Of a DNA stretch of 64,000 nt, positions 11,239-22,220 are shown piece by piece. The position numbers and the translations under genes were made by a program. The DNA lies in NCBI GenBank assembly GCA_905221605.1, contig CAJNDS010002274.1:398856-462855 (forward strand). Direction: 5' to 3'. Every line of letters starts with the position of its first letter. Position 1 is the stretch's first letter. The notes under the pieces were generated by a model. It saw only the letters and a list, made by a program, of their open reading frames with translations. It ran no database searches and was not told where the DNA came from. Source of the DNA: Symbiodinium natans. Lineage: Eukaryota > Sar > Dinophyceae > Suessiales > Symbiodiniaceae.

Positions 11239-12314
11239 GTGAGCAGCGCTTGCGCATGCCTCGACAGGAGGTCTGTCGGCCGCGTCATGTGGTGGAGGCC
11301 TGGTTTGATCCTCGACCCCGGCTTGTTCTTGCTGCTTCAGCAAGGGGTGTTCCATATTCTTCACGCTTGCAAATCTGCTTCGCGTGGGTGAAAGCTGATT
11401 GTACAGAAGGCCCTCGCGCTCTGCGCTTAGTTTCGCGAGCATACCCTTGCATTTTCCCAGTTTCCAGGTGAGCTCGCTGAGTTCGCCATATTTTGTACAG
11501 AATAAACCGAAGGCGCCGGCTCCTACTTAGCAGCGTCGGAAGAAAATGTAAAAGGCTCCTTGTGAGATACGGTCGGTTGATGCATGGCTCACCAACGACA
11601 TGCGCAAGTTGTTTCAAGCATGTGCGGCTTGTGCATCTCTTGCCACCAGAAGAATATGGGGCTTGGCTCAAGCATAGCCATCGGTTCCTCACTCTGCAAG
11701 ATCATCGGGAGAATGCAACTCATGTCCATTTAATTTATGTCATGAAGTCGTTTGCTCGGTCATGGGACGCACGCTTGCGTAGCCATCGTTCCTCACTCTG
11801 CAAGAGCAATCGGGAGAATGGCGACTCATGTTGATTATTTCATGACGTCGACGGCTGGGTCATCGGATGCTTGGTGCTTGTCCGCAGTCTACATGTTTGC
11901 TCACCGATGCAGCGACTGGCAATCGATCAGCTGGATCAGCAATGCCTAAGCCGGGGCACGTCTAGATCACGGTGTGGTCCCTCGAAGTCACCTAAGGTTT
12001 CCGCTCCTACGCCCATATCTGATCGGTGGGTCGAGTTGTCCTGTCGCTTTGCACATCTACGACTCTTGGTCAGAGCTCCCTCCTGCCATACTCACCCCAG
12101 GTGGATTTTGGTTGGCGACGGTGGAGCATTCACATCGCTATCATGATCTAAGGATGTGGACAATTCGTACAGCAAACAGGCGCTTCAAAGCCCTGGGCAC
12201 GGGCATCTTCCATGGATCTTCGCTACTCGAAAGACCGTTGAGGAAAGTCTCTTCGGGGCTGAGATGACCTGGCCTTTTTCCGTTCACGTTCTGCCGGAAG
12301 CTTCCACGGATGCT
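11239..12314. other. Non-coding stretch with a ~105-bp tandem duplication
   Basis: No gene recognised. The segment starting AGCCATCGGTTCCTCACTC near 11676 is repeated, slightly changed, near 11781, giving a two-copy tandem repeat of about 105 bp (each copy also contains CGGGAGAATG and CTCATGT). The 10-mer TTGGCTCAAG at 11663 matches the 3' end of the dinoflagellate spliced leader but the preceding bases do not. Confidence 0.55.
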
Positions 12315-12826
12315 GCAACATGTGTGTTGGTACATGCTACAAGCTCTACATGCCTCACGTATAGAAGCCACTCGAGCTGTCAGGTTGCGAGTTTGCTTTG
12401 AGCCACTCGTATAAGCAAAGTGGATGTGATATGCGTGGGCGCTTATGCGTGCGCACACACACACACAGAGGCACGCACAGGCATGCACACTTCTTGCTTC
12501 GAGGCTCATCTTGGATTATTATCACCGATTCTTCCCTCCGTCGATGGAGCTGCTGCCACTTTGCGGCGTCCTTGGTTCAGCAGCAGTACTCCGCATTGCT
12601 CATTCGGGGAGTTCCGGCTTGGGGACATGGAAAGAATGCAAACTACCAATAGGGTACATCACAGACTGCTGCAGGATGCATTGTGCGTGGGCCTTGCCTT
12701 GGGCCGCCCTCCGCGATGGCTGAACAGCGCATCTGCAGCGCGGGCTGCGACACTCCTGTTGTGGGCTTGAGGCCGGCTCTTCTTGAGCTCTTAGGCCTTA
12801 AGGGGAGTGAGGCCGGGAACTTTGTT
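12315..12826. repeat. Duplicated non-coding block, copy 2
   Basis: Second copy of the 9365-9950 block, about 2.95 kb downstream and in the same orientation. It differs by several indels (for instance a CA-rich patch at 12451-12485 where copy 1 has a C-rich one) and ends GGCCGGGAACTTTGTT, about 200 bp before the start of the large ORF. Confidence 0.88.
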
Positions 12827-13032
12827 GCAATGAGCGGTCATCCGTCGAGGTTGGCACATCATGATGCCTGCAGTCTGACTCAAGACATTGCAAACAACAA
12901 TTCATGCTCGAGCACGCTACAAAACTCCCAGTTTGTCAGAGCCAGCATGTGCTCAGAAGTGTGCGCCCTCACTTTAGGCTGACCCACAATATCAATCTGA
13001 CACAGTGCTGTAGCCGATCTGCAGCAGCCGCC

Positions 13033-16000
13033 ATGGTTGGTCAGCTGAGCGGAATGCTTGGATTCCTGTTTCCGGGAGTCTTGGGTGTGGCCCTTGTGTG
13101 TGCTGGAGACACTGCGCCTGCAATTGTGCACTACGCTGGGAGTCTGTTCCTGCTTGTTTCTGCATTGCTGGCAGCTCTCTGGTGCTATGCGTTTTGGGCC
13201 TTCCATTTGGCAACAGTCAAAGCGCCCCGGTGCAGTAGCTGCGAGGAAGCAACAGCAGAGCCACGCATTATGCTGGAATGGTCAGCTTCAGACGAGTTCC
13301 CTGAAGACTTTGCACCATTGCTGGCGCTGAAGCAATTAATGTTTGTCGGCGAGGGCATCTCTGGTGCGTTAGTGGAGAAGCTGGAGCTCAACATGGAGAT
13401 CCATCTCCGCCCAGGTGGCCACAAGCTCAAGGTCTCGTCCAAGAGCCAACTCGAGCTGTTAGTACCCTCTTCTGGCAAGCAGAAGTGTCAGCTTGTCCTG
13501 CGGGCGAAGCCCCCCACGCCGCAGCACGAGGCGGTTGCGACGCACTTGCAGCTGGACCTGCCTGGCGTGCAGCTCGCTGGTGTTGCAGGGGCTCTCGACA
13601 GCATTTGGGATCTCTGGGCAAGCGCTGGAGAGAGCTCCACAAGTGCTGCATTCGGCCCAAGCTTCCGATGGCTTTGTGTCCTACTGCTGAGACTTCTGGA
13701 GACCGCATTGCCCATCCAGCTCTTCAACGTGGAGGGTGTCGCAGCTGGAGATCAGTTCCTTCTGTTCTTCAGTGGCTTGGTGGGGCCAATCCCCTTCCAA
13801 AGGATTCATCTTCCGACATTTCTGCTGCCGCGGCTACATGCCCCACTGAGACGCCTCCTATCACCCAACCCGCTGGTTGGGCAGAAGTTGCACCATAGTG
13901 CACCCCTTCCTGTGGCACATCCTGCGTTGTTGGCCGCCTGGAACTTAAGTGTGGATGCCTGGGTTAGCCCCGTGGGCTTAGATGTGGCTCTTCGGCTGCG
14001 TGATGGGTCGTTCTCAACATTTCATGGGATGCTGTTGTCCGAGGGGCGTACTTTGCGGTTGCGCTGCCAGTCATCGGGCAGCCTGGACAATGAAGAGCTG
14101 CGGCTTGAGTTGCAGTCCTTCAGCGTTTCCTCAAACAAGCTGGCCTTCGATGCCTCTGGCAGTCGGGGTGTGCGAGGCAACGCAAGTGTCGTGGTGGGTC
14201 TTGGTAGGGGCGTCCGCTCCAAGTCTGCTACCAAGGAGCGGCAAGTTAGCGGGAGCCCAGAGACGCTGCCGGAGCTTCTCTATGTCGCCGCCTGTAGAGG
14301 CACCTTGGAGCCAGCCTCTCTGGACGTCCAGTGCAGCATGAGTCTGGCAGATGGCTCGGAGCTTCCGGAGCCGTTGCGATTGACTTTTCGGGACGAGCAC
14401 CCGCTCATGCTTGGCAGCGCCAATGTGGCTGCCCAGCTGCAGCGCCTGGCGCTGCGGGGCAGCGCTGCGTTGCGCCAAGACCTCCCTATGCAGCGAAAGC
14501 GCGATCTCTTGCAGCTACCAACAGCCGATTTCAGTTTCGAAGCCGCGCTGTCCTTGGAGGAAGAGACGTCCTTTGTGGACGATGGCTTTTCCACAGTCCG
14601 CTTCCGCGGAGTTGAAGGCACAGCGGACGGTCGTCTTTGGTCCGCGTCGGAGGACTGCCTCCAGACGAAAGTGGATGTGCACATCGGTGGGATCTTGGCG
14701 CTCAAAGCGCGAGCAGCCTCCTTCGTCCAGGCACTTATCGAAGCAGAAACTGCGGCTGCCCGCCTCAGCGGTTCTAAGCCACGAAGCACTGATGCTACTC
14801 TTCCTCGTCCCAAGCAGTCTGAAACGATTGGTGCAGACGAGGATGCACCATACACATCGGTTCGTGCTGGGGACGTGGTCTTCTTGGAGGTGGGAGGTTC
14901 TGCAGTAGCCACCGCCGCTGGCAAGCTGCGCTTGTTCCCAGTGGTACTAGATGGCGCATCCAGCCCCGTATCACGAGGGCGGCGGGAGGCTGAGAAGCTC
15001 GCAGTGGCTGACATTGACCTCCACGTCTTGGACGGCGACTCGCGAATGCCCATGCTGCGAGCGTCCCTGGCGGGGTCCGAAGCCAAGATGGAGCTTGGGG
15101 AGTTCAGGGCACAGGTTGGAGATTTTGCTTTGACGATTCCATCAAGGGTCAAGGTCAAGGTCAGTGTTGTGGAGGCAGAGATCAACGCTGAAGGCATTGG
15201 CCAAACCCACCTCAAAGCTTCCTGGGATGGGCTGGGCCAGCCACTCCTGCAGCACACGGCAAAGCAACGATCAGTTCTTTTTCCGCAGCCGCCATCTGCA
15301 TCCGGGTTCACCGTCCGGATTGGCGACATGGGTCAGATGGGCATCACGCTTGATGATGAGCCTGATGCTGCTGAATGCGGAAACCGTCTCCTAGACGATG
15401 AGGCTTGGTTCTCCCCCCTCTTGGAATTGGCAGCCACGATGAATCTGGAGCCGGCTGTGAAGCGAGTGCTGAATTTGTCTCGAGTCGTGCGCAATGTGCT
15501 TCGCAGTGAGGGTATCGATGAGCCAAAGGATGTCATTCCAGCACATCGCATGGCCAGGGTCATCGCAAGGATTCTGCAAGAAATTGGGACGGACGGCCAA
15601 CATGTTGCCGACGAGGCGCCCACGAAGTTGGAGCTCGACATCCGTGGTGTGGTGCAGGGGGCGGTTGATGGAAAAGGTCTGGATGTGGCGAAGATAACCA
15701 GGCTTCTGTGGGACCACCTGCCTTCCGAAGCTTGTACCTTTGTGCAGGAGTACACTGCGGAAGTCGACTTCGTCATCAAGTGGTTCGATTCGGTGTTGCG
15801 CCCAACAGAGCCAACATCTGGGCCAGATCCATCCAAAGCCAATGAGCCGCCGCCCTCGCAGAAGTTTCGTCGTGACCTGGAGGAGGTCGCGCCCTGTGCG
15901 TCACGGCTCTACGAGGCCGTCGAACGGCCCGCTTTGCTTTCCCGCACCTTGGAAGATCAACTGCGAGTCTCAGCGACTTACCTCACAGCTAAACAGGTCG

Positions 16001-18582
16001 AACACGTCCTGCGGAGCTCTCACCTGGAACCATCCCTAAGACATCGGCTGAAATTTCTCCTTGGGCTGAAGCGGCGGGTGGAGAAGGTCGCCCAGGGCTA
16101 TGGTGGCCCTGCCTTCATGCCCCAAGGGATGGCTGTGGGCTTCTTCCTGGCGACGGCAATTCGTGCATCCTTTGCTACAGGTCAGACGGCCAAGGCCTCA
16201 TTGCCGCCTGTCCCTTCCCAGGCCACCAGTTTGTCAGCTCGCCTGGCCAGCATCTTGCGAGAACAGAAGGCAGTGGCGACGGAGCTTTGTCATCTGCAGG
16301 AGAGGCAGAGAATTTTGGCGGAGGAGGCGCTGCAGCTGGCAGGGCTCTCTGATGCCGAGCCTCAGATCAAGTCAGGCCCCAGCCGGATGGAAGAGAGACC
16401 ATCGGAGCCGAGGGAGGTACCTTCATCGATGTTGACATACTTGGCACCACAGGGCCTGCCACAATCGCATGCTGCAGCCATAAGTGCCAACGCTGCGCGG
16501 CATGCCCAGTCACAAGCTGCCGCGACTTCCAAGGCGACGCCAAGCAATGTACCATCACTCTCCAGATCGGAGAAGCTCTTCGACTTGGGGACGTCACTCA
16601 TGGGCCCCATGGAAGTTGCCATCCTCCTGCAGTCAGGCCTGGCAGCTGTGCCGCAAGGCCGGCAAGTTCAACAGAACCAACGAATGCTGCTGGAGATGAT
16701 GGTGTCACAGCCCCCCCTGTTTCTGAAGGGCGTGCTTTATGAGCTCTCAAACAATGGTTCCTCGAGAGTGCTTGGGAATCACTTGCTGGCCTTGCTCGAC
16801 CTCAAGCAAGATGCTGTACGACCTGGTGCTCGTCTAGATGTAGCAGATCTCCTGACACAAGCCCTCGGCGTGAGCATGCCGCGGAGGTCCGATTTCATGG
16901 CTGGCGGAAGCTCAGCAAGCCGGTCGTACTTGCTGTTGGTCCACCGGGCTGCGAAGCAGGTGTTGGAGGAATGTGAGCCATACGTGGCTTTGAAGAACTG
17001 GCTACAAAGGGCCGAGGTACCGCTGCCAACGGTCCGGGATGTGCCCCTGCCTTCTGCCCAGAGTGCTATCGTCGCTGCGCAGCAGTCCATTAAGGAGGCT
17101 GACCTGGCGGGGGCCGCTTGGCTGGCTGAGCGTGGGCCTGTTTGGTACGACGGGTGCCTTGAGGAGCCCCAGAAAAGCTTGCGCGGTGACAAAGAGCCCG
17201 AACTGAGGGCGGCTGCAGAAAGGCTGTACCTGGCTGCTTTCAAGGCATGCAGTACAGCTTTGGAAGCCAGTCAAGAAGTGCTGCGTGAGGACTGGCTCCA
17301 TGCATTCTGGGCACGAAACTACGACGCTCTCGTCATCATCTCTGTTTTGCGGAATGTCCAGATGGATGTGGACGAGACCAGGAAGTGGCTGGATGCCCAG
17401 CTACGCCATGCATCGAAGACGGCAGGATGGGAAGGTATTTCGACGGTGTGCGATCTCTTGTGGTCCACCAACCCCATCAGTGAGGCCTGCCTGGTCGATT
17501 GTTTGATCGAGGTGCTGTTCTACGAGCCCGCAGACCGGAGAAAGTACCGGTCGGACAGCCTCATAACATTGATCATGGATGAGCCACCCGGGCCCTTTGA
17601 CTTCACAGTGGTTTCCGCAATGGGAGTCATCACCGAGGGCGCCAAAGGCACCGAGATGGCGGCTACTTACACACGTTTGCAGCAGCTGAGGGGAGTGGAG
17701 GTCGTTCGTGCGGATACTGCCACCTTGCAGTCGGTCGACTACAATGCTGCATGCGTTGAACGGGCAGTGCGTGAGAATGTTCAGACTCCGTGGGGTTGGG
17801 TTGGCTACAGCCAAGGGTGCGCAAATGCCTTCCGTGCAGAGGCGATGATGCTCCAGGGCACTCCAGAGCAGCAGCGCTTGATGGAGAACTTCCGTTGCCG
17901 GCAGCTCCTCTATTCTGCAGCAAATGGCTCCGCACATGCCACGTGTGGAGACTGGAAGCTGCTGCGAGCGCTGGTTGACGGCGAGCGATTCCTCAAGCGC
18001 TTCCAGGCCAGCATGTCCGTTGCGACACAAAACTTGGCACTGGACCTACTGCAGAATGCCATGTCCTCTCGACTTGCTTACGCCGTGCTTGGGAGCGTCC
18101 AGTCGCTGACGCACCAAGGAGCACGAACGATGTGGCGGGACGGGCAGCACTGCCCTCGGGCCCCGTCCACCAGCATTCGCGGTGTGGTAGAAGATCATAC
18201 TATTCCGGAGTGCCTCATGATGCTGTCCAACGTCATCTTGGAGCAGATGGACTATAGCCAGCGTCAAGACACGCAGGTGGCAGTGGAAGAGGCCGTTGCG
18301 CACCCCACAAGTATCCGCAACGCAAACGCAGAGCTCCTCAAGCAGGTGGACATACGCAGCGCCATCCAGCGCACGCACCACTGGTCTCCGCTCAGAGAGG
18401 AGGTGCTTTTCCTCATGACAGCCAAGGATGATCCGTTGGGCATGTTCGATGCGCCGAAGGACCGTCACGTTTTCCCGTGGCTGGAGGTGAATGCACGCTT
18501 TGGGATCATCAAGAGGCGTGAGGCGAGCAAGGGCACCGCCCCTCAGAAAGCTGAGGTGAGCCCTTTTGGCTTTGGCGCCTGA
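13033..18582 (+). CDS. Giant membrane-linked protein with C-terminal alpha/beta-hydrolase-like domain
   Basis: One uninterrupted frame. An upstream ATG at 12904 exists, but I choose 13033 because the context GCCGCCATGG is a perfect Kozak site and the protein then begins directly with a membrane region; 1849 residues. Two hydrophobic segments lie at about residues 8-25 and 30-60, followed by a very long region of beta-rich, amphipathic text with no family I recognise. A charged helical, coiled-coil-like stretch lies near 1066-1105, then an Ala/Ser-rich linker. From about 1515 the order is that of an alpha/beta hydrolase: a strand (FDFTVVSAMGVI), a second strand ending VEVVRADT, then WVGYSQGCANAF with a GXSXG elbow whose Ser is residue 1593. 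This suggests a membrane-anchored lipase or esterase-like enzyme; substrate unknown. The acid and histidine of the triad are not assigned. High third-position GC and no tandem repeats support genuine coding. Confidence 0.8.
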   Translation: MVGQLSGMLGFLFPGVLGVALVCAGDTAPAIVHYAGSLFLLVSALLAALWCYAFWAFHLATVKAPRCSSCEEATAEPRIMLEWSASDEFPEDFAPLLALKQLMFVGEGISGALVEKLELNMEIHLRPGGHKLKVSSKSQLELLVPSSGKQKCQLVLRAKPPTPQHEAVATHLQLDLPGVQLAGVAGALDSIWDLWASAGESSTSAAFGPSFRWLCVLLLRLLETALPIQLFNVEGVAAGDQFLLFFSGLVGPIPFQRIHLPTFLLPRLHAPLRRLLSPNPLVGQKLHHSAPLPVAHPALLAAWNLSVDAWVSPVGLDVALRLRDGSFSTFHGMLLSEGRTLRLRCQSSGSLDNEELRLELQSFSVSSNKLAFDASGSRGVRGNASVVVGLGRGVRSKSATKERQVSGSPETLPELLYVAACRGTLEPASLDVQCSMSLADGSELPEPLRLTFRDEHPLMLGSANVAAQLQRLALRGSAALRQDLPMQRKRDLLQLPTADFSFEAALSLEEETSFVDDGFSTVRFRGVEGTADGRLWSASEDCLQTKVDVHIGGILALKARAASFVQALIEAETAAARLSGSKPRSTDATLPRPKQSETIGADEDAPYTSVRAGDVVFLEVGGSAVATAAGKLRLFPVVLDGASSPVSRGRREAEKLAVADIDLHVLDGDSRMPMLRASLAGSEAKMELGEFRAQVGDFALTIPSRVKVKVSVVEAEINAEGIGQTHLKASWDGLGQPLLQHTAKQRSVLFPQPPSASGFTVRIGDMGQMGITLDDEPDAAECGNRLLDDEAWFSPLLELAATMNLEPAVKRVLNLSRVVRNVLRSEGIDEPKDVIPAHRMARVIARILQEIGTDGQHVADEAPTKLELDIRGVVQGAVDGKGLDVAKITRLLWDHLPSEACTFVQEYTAEVDFVIKWFDSVLRPTEPTSGPDPSKANEPPPSQKFRRDLEEVAPCASRLYEAVERPALLSRTLEDQLRVSATYLTAKQVEHVLRSSHLEPSLRHRLKFLLGLKRRVEKVAQGYGGPAFMPQGMAVGFFLATAIRASFATGQTAKASLPPVPSQATSLSARLASILREQKAVATELCHLQERQRILAEEALQLAGLSDAEPQIKSGPSRMEERPSEPREVPSSMLTYLAPQGLPQSHAAAISANAARHAQSQAAATSKATPSNVPSLSRSEKLFDLGTSLMGPMEVAILLQSGLAAVPQGRQVQQNQRMLLEMMVSQPPLFLKGVLYELSNNGSSRVLGNHLLALLDLKQDAVRPGARLDVADLLTQALGVSMPRRSDFMAGGSSASRSYLLLVHRAAKQVLEECEPYVALKNWLQRAEVPLPTVRDVPLPSAQSAIVAAQQSIKEADLAGAAWLAERGPVWYDGCLEEPQKSLRGDKEPELRAAAERLYLAAFKACSTALEASQEVLREDWLHAFWARNYDALVIISVLRNVQMDVDETRKWLDAQLRHASKTAGWEGISTVCDLLWSTNPISEACLVDCLIEVLFYEPADRRKYRSDSLITLIMDEPPGPFDFTVVSAMGVITEGAKGTEMAATYTRLQQLRGVEVVRADTATLQSVDYNAACVERAVRENVQTPWGWVGYSQGCANAFRAEAMMLQGTPEQQRLMENFRCRQLLYSAANGSAHATCGDWKLLRALVDGERFLKRFQASMSVATQNLALDLLQNAMSSRLAYAVLGSVQSLTHQGARTMWRDGQHCPRAPSTSIRGVVEDHTIPECLMMLSNVILEQMDYSQRQDTQVAVEEAVAHPTSIRNANAELLKQVDIRSAIQRTHHWSPLREEVLFLMTAKDDPLGMFDAPKDRHVFPWLEVNARFGIIKRREASKGTAPQKAEVSPFGFGA

Positions 18583-19880
18583 GCGACGCTTGAGTTTGTA
18601 AATGTAGCTTGGAGTATCACAAGATTTTCGAGCGAAGGGCATGCTGTCATGCAGCAGTCTCGGATTATCTGGATGTATGGGTTTGAGTCCTGTGCAGTGG
18701 AAAGAGCCTCGCCAGCCCACGCCAGTGTGAGAGTCGAATCCGGCAATGCTGGCAAAGAGTTGCGCCACCTCCTGCCAGGATTCAGTGCGCTCGCTGTGCT
18801 CACGCTGCCCACCTCCAAGTCTGCAAGGCAACGCTGGGCTTCCAACTCCGTAAAGTTCCAATTCCAAGGTTTTCAAATCGCAAAAACCACGACCGGCAAG
18901 CATGTTAAGGTCAGCCATCGATTGCAGCAAGAAGCTTATGAGCAGGGCTTGCCTGGTCGCTGAGATGCTTCGCAGAATGCGCTTTTCCTGCCCGCCTCCT
19001 GTCTGCACACCTATGCGCAGGAATCTTGGTGTTTCTTCTTGCGCACGTAATCGTCCTGACCTCTGGTTAGGCCATGCAGGAAGCGACCAAGGCAGCGCTC
19101 ACACAGGGGGCTGCACGTGCCACTCAGCTTGCCGGCGCCTGAGATGTAAATCGTGTCCCCATCTTTGACTGCACCCATTTCCTGGCGTTCGTGTGCGGAG
19201 CCTCTTCTCCAAGATGTACAGTTGGTTGAGACCCCACTTGGAGGGAGGGCGGAGCTCAGCTACAAGAGCAGGCTTTTGGGATCTGGGAGCGGAGGGCAGG
19301 GCTGTCGGGCTGTGGGGCAGGGCTTCGGGCATCTTCAGGCTTTAACTAAAATGCCGGGTCTGGAAGTAAGCCCGAGCAAGGCGTGACATTTGGGTTGGAG
19401 GTTATGTTTGACCTGTACGTTATCGCAAAATCTCCCCACAAGTCTTGAAGACAATGGCGTTGGCTGCGCAATGTTGCTGCGTTTCTTTGAAAGATGGGCT
19501 TGACATGCAGTGGTTTGATCTGCAGATTTGCGATTGTCCACACCTTGCCGCACGGAGACCCTTTCCGTTGTCAGGAGATGTTGCTGTAGCCAGGGAACTG
19601 CAGTTCCCCGGTTTGGGTTCTTTGACACGTTTAGCACGCAACGTGAAAAAAGACAAAACATGCCGTGGAAGGAGGGCCTTCCTCACAAACGATGCAACAT
19701 CAGCGCGCTTTTGTTTTGATTTGTTCCTTGAAGTTCCTTGGGCAGCTAGCTCGGTTGGTTCTGGGGTGGGTTTGCACTTCAGTCTTGGGGTGTTTTTGCA
19801 GTAATTTCGCCTGTGCTTTTCAGATGTGTTCAGTTCACAATGCATTCTAAAATTCGCGTCGGCCGGAATAATGTTTAACA
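18583..19880. other. No recognisable gene
   Basis: 3' flank of the large ORF and intergenic sequence. A 119-codon (+) and a 153-codon (-) frame overlap at 19420-19881; neither resembles a known protein and composition is not convincing on either strand. Confidence 0.5.
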
Positions 19881-19884
19881 TTGG

Positions 19885-20195
19885 GGGGGGGGGGGGGCCC
19901 TAAACCCAAAAACCTGAAATCCGAAGCCGAAAAAGACAACGAGAGATGTGGTAGTAACTGCGACCAATCGAAGCCTTTTGCAGAGCTGCAGCTCCACGAC
20001 AAACCTTAATGAAACCCCTCTGAGCCTTGAGCCCCAACATCTGAAATCCTCCGAGCCCTAAAGCCCTAAGCCCTAGTTGAAAACCCTAGTGGCTCGACTC
20101 AAGGGCGGAGGCCCTCATCCCCAGGGTCTTGGGCTTAGCCCCCTAAACCCTAGTTAAACCCTCTGAGCCTTAAGCCCTTACTTAACACTAAAAAT
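19885..20195. repeat. G homopolymer followed by degenerate telomere-like DNA
   Basis: A run of about 15 G is followed by a stretch rich in CCCTAAA, CCCTAGT and CCCTAAG heptamers (for example CCCTAAAGCCCTAAGCCC near 20057 and CCCCTAAACCCTAG near 20140), interspersed with CCTCTGAGCCTTRAGCCC repeats. This looks like an old, degraded TTTAGGG array. Confidence 0.6.
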
Positions 20196-20404
20196 GATGA
20201 AATTTTACAAGGAATTTAAATCAGGCTGGACACCAAAAAAATCCGGAGCTTCTTATTCGAAACTGTTTTTTTGTTTTTGGCTCCCCGGCCCCCCGCCCTT
20301 CAACCCCAGCCGGGACAACATCGCATAATTGTGAACCACCCTAAACAATGGGGGGTTCTGTATAAGCGGATCGGAAAATCGCATAACAGTGGTCCCATCC
20401 ACTA

Positions 20405-20565
20405 AAGCCAGTCCAACATTATGTATCAAATGTATGTATGTAATGTATGTTAGCAATGTGTGTATGTAATGATTTAATGTATGTATGTAAGCATGTATGT
20501 ATGCATGCATGCATGCATGTTTGTGTGCGTGCACGTATGCATGTGCGCTTGTGTGTGTGCGACTT
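20405..20565. repeat. GTAT/GCAT tetranucleotide microsatellite
   Basis: Interrupted (GTAT)n and (GCAT)n repeats; open frames on both strands here are only the translated microsatellite. Confidence 0.9.
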
Positions 20566-20802
20566 CCAGACTGTATTCGTTTGGATACTTACGTGATACT
20601 TATACAGCCGCGTACCTGTTTCTGAGTGCCTACAGAGATCATAATGGACGGAACCCGTGTTTTGTGCTCGGTCGGCTGTTGGATGCCCCGTGCCCGGAAC
20701 CAATGTGGGTATCGGGAGGCAGCGCGTTTTATGGGACCGCACTTGGGATTTTACATGTGTCGTGTAGGAGTTGGGAGGTGCTTCGGGTTTTGGTGTAATG
20801 GC

Positions 20803-22115
20803 TCCTTCTGGTCGGTTGGTGGCTGAGGAAAATCTCTTGTTCAGCTCCCTGGGCGTGGTCATCCTTCCCCATATGCCTACTTCTGGTCCGTTGTTAGCTG
20901 AAGCTCTTTTTTTCCAGCTTGCTGGGCGTGGAAATCCTTCCTCACGAGCCTACTTCTGGTGGGTTGTTAGCTGGAGAAAGTCTTTTTCTGCTTCCTGGGC
21001 GTGGTAATCCTTCCGATATGCCTTCTTCTGGTCGGTTGCTAGCTTAATCCTTGCCCATATGCATTCTTCTGGTCGGTTGTTGGCTGAAGAAAATCTTTCT
21101 CCGGCTCCCTGTGCGTGGTACTCCTTCCCTATGTACCTTCTTCTGGTCGGTTGTTAGCTGAAGAAAATCGTTTTCCAGCTCACTAGGCGTGGTAATGTTA
21201 GCTGAAGAAAATGTTTTTCCAGCTCCCTGGGCGTCGTGATCCGGACGGTTGTTAGCTGGCTCCCTGGGCGTGGGAATCCTTCCCTATGTGCCTTCTTCTG
21301 GTCGGTTGTTAGCTGAAGAAATTTCTTTCCAGCTTGCTGGGCGTGGGAATCCTTCCCCCATCTACCTTCTTTTGGTCGGTTGTTAGCTGAAGAAAAATTT
21401 GTTCCAGCTCCCTGGGCGTGCTAATCCTTCCCCATATGCCTTCTTCTGGTCGGTTGTTAGCTGAAGAAAATCTTTCTCCAGCTCCCTGGGCGTGGTACTC
21501 CTTCCCTATGTACCTTCTTCTGGTCGGTTGTTAGCTGAAGAAAATCGTTTTCCAGCTCACTAGGCGTGGTAATGTTAGCTGAAGAAAATGTTTTTCCAGC
21601 TCCCTGGGCGTCGTGATCCGGACGGTTGTTAGCTGGCTCCCTGGGCGTGGGAATCCTTCCCTATGTGCCTTCTTCTGGTCGGTTGTTAGCTGAAGAAATT
21701 TCTTTCCAGCTTGCTGGGCGTGGGAATCCTTCCCCCATCTACCTTCTTTTGGTCGGTTGTTAGCTGAAGAAAAATTTGTTCCAGCTCCCTGGGCGTGCTA
21801 ATCCTTCCCCATATGCCTTCTTCTGGTCGGTTGTTAGCTGAAGAAAATCTTTCTCCAGCTCCCTGGGCGTGGTACTCCTTCCCTATGTGCCTTCTTCTGG
21901 TCGTTTGTTAGCTGAAGAAAATCTTCTTCCAGCTCCCTGGGCGTGGTAATCCTACCACATTTGCCATCATTTGCCTTCGTCTGGTCGGTAGAAAATCTTT
22001 TTTCGGCTTGCTGGGCGTGGTACTCCTTCTCCATATGCCTTCTTCTGGTGGGTTGTTAGTTGAAGAAATTCTTTCTCCTTCTCGAGCTCGCTGACTGCGG
22101 TAATCCTTGCCCGTA
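20803..22115. repeat. ~75-bp tandem array with 377-bp higher-order unit
   Basis: Roughly 17 diverged monomers of about 70-80 bp built on CTTCTGGTCGGTTGTTAGCT, GAAGAAAATC, CCAGCTCCCTGGGCGTGG and AATCCTTCCCYATATG. A block of five monomers, including two internally deleted ones, is repeated almost exactly: the string CTCCTTCCCT recurs at 21121, 21498 and 21875, giving a period of 377 bp twice. A stray degenerate monomer (CCAGCTCCCTGAGGCGTGGC) sits at about 23311-23356. Confidence 0.93.
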
Positions 22116-22220
22116 TTCCTTTTGAAACTGCGCTGGGCTTCAAGCAAAAGCAGTAGTGTGTTCGCCACGGATCCTAGAGCGGCGCCTCTAAATCCTTCTG
22201 GCTTTCCCCGAAGAGCCGTT

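Noticed and set aside
11663-11672. Relict spliced leader (TTGGCTCAAG)
   Set aside because: Only the last ten bases match the dinoflagellate SL; the upstream CCGTAGCCATT part is absent and no gene follows directly.
18046-19008. 320-codon minus-strand ORF
   Set aside because: Half lies antisense to the well-supported 1849-codon gene and it shows no recognisable domain.
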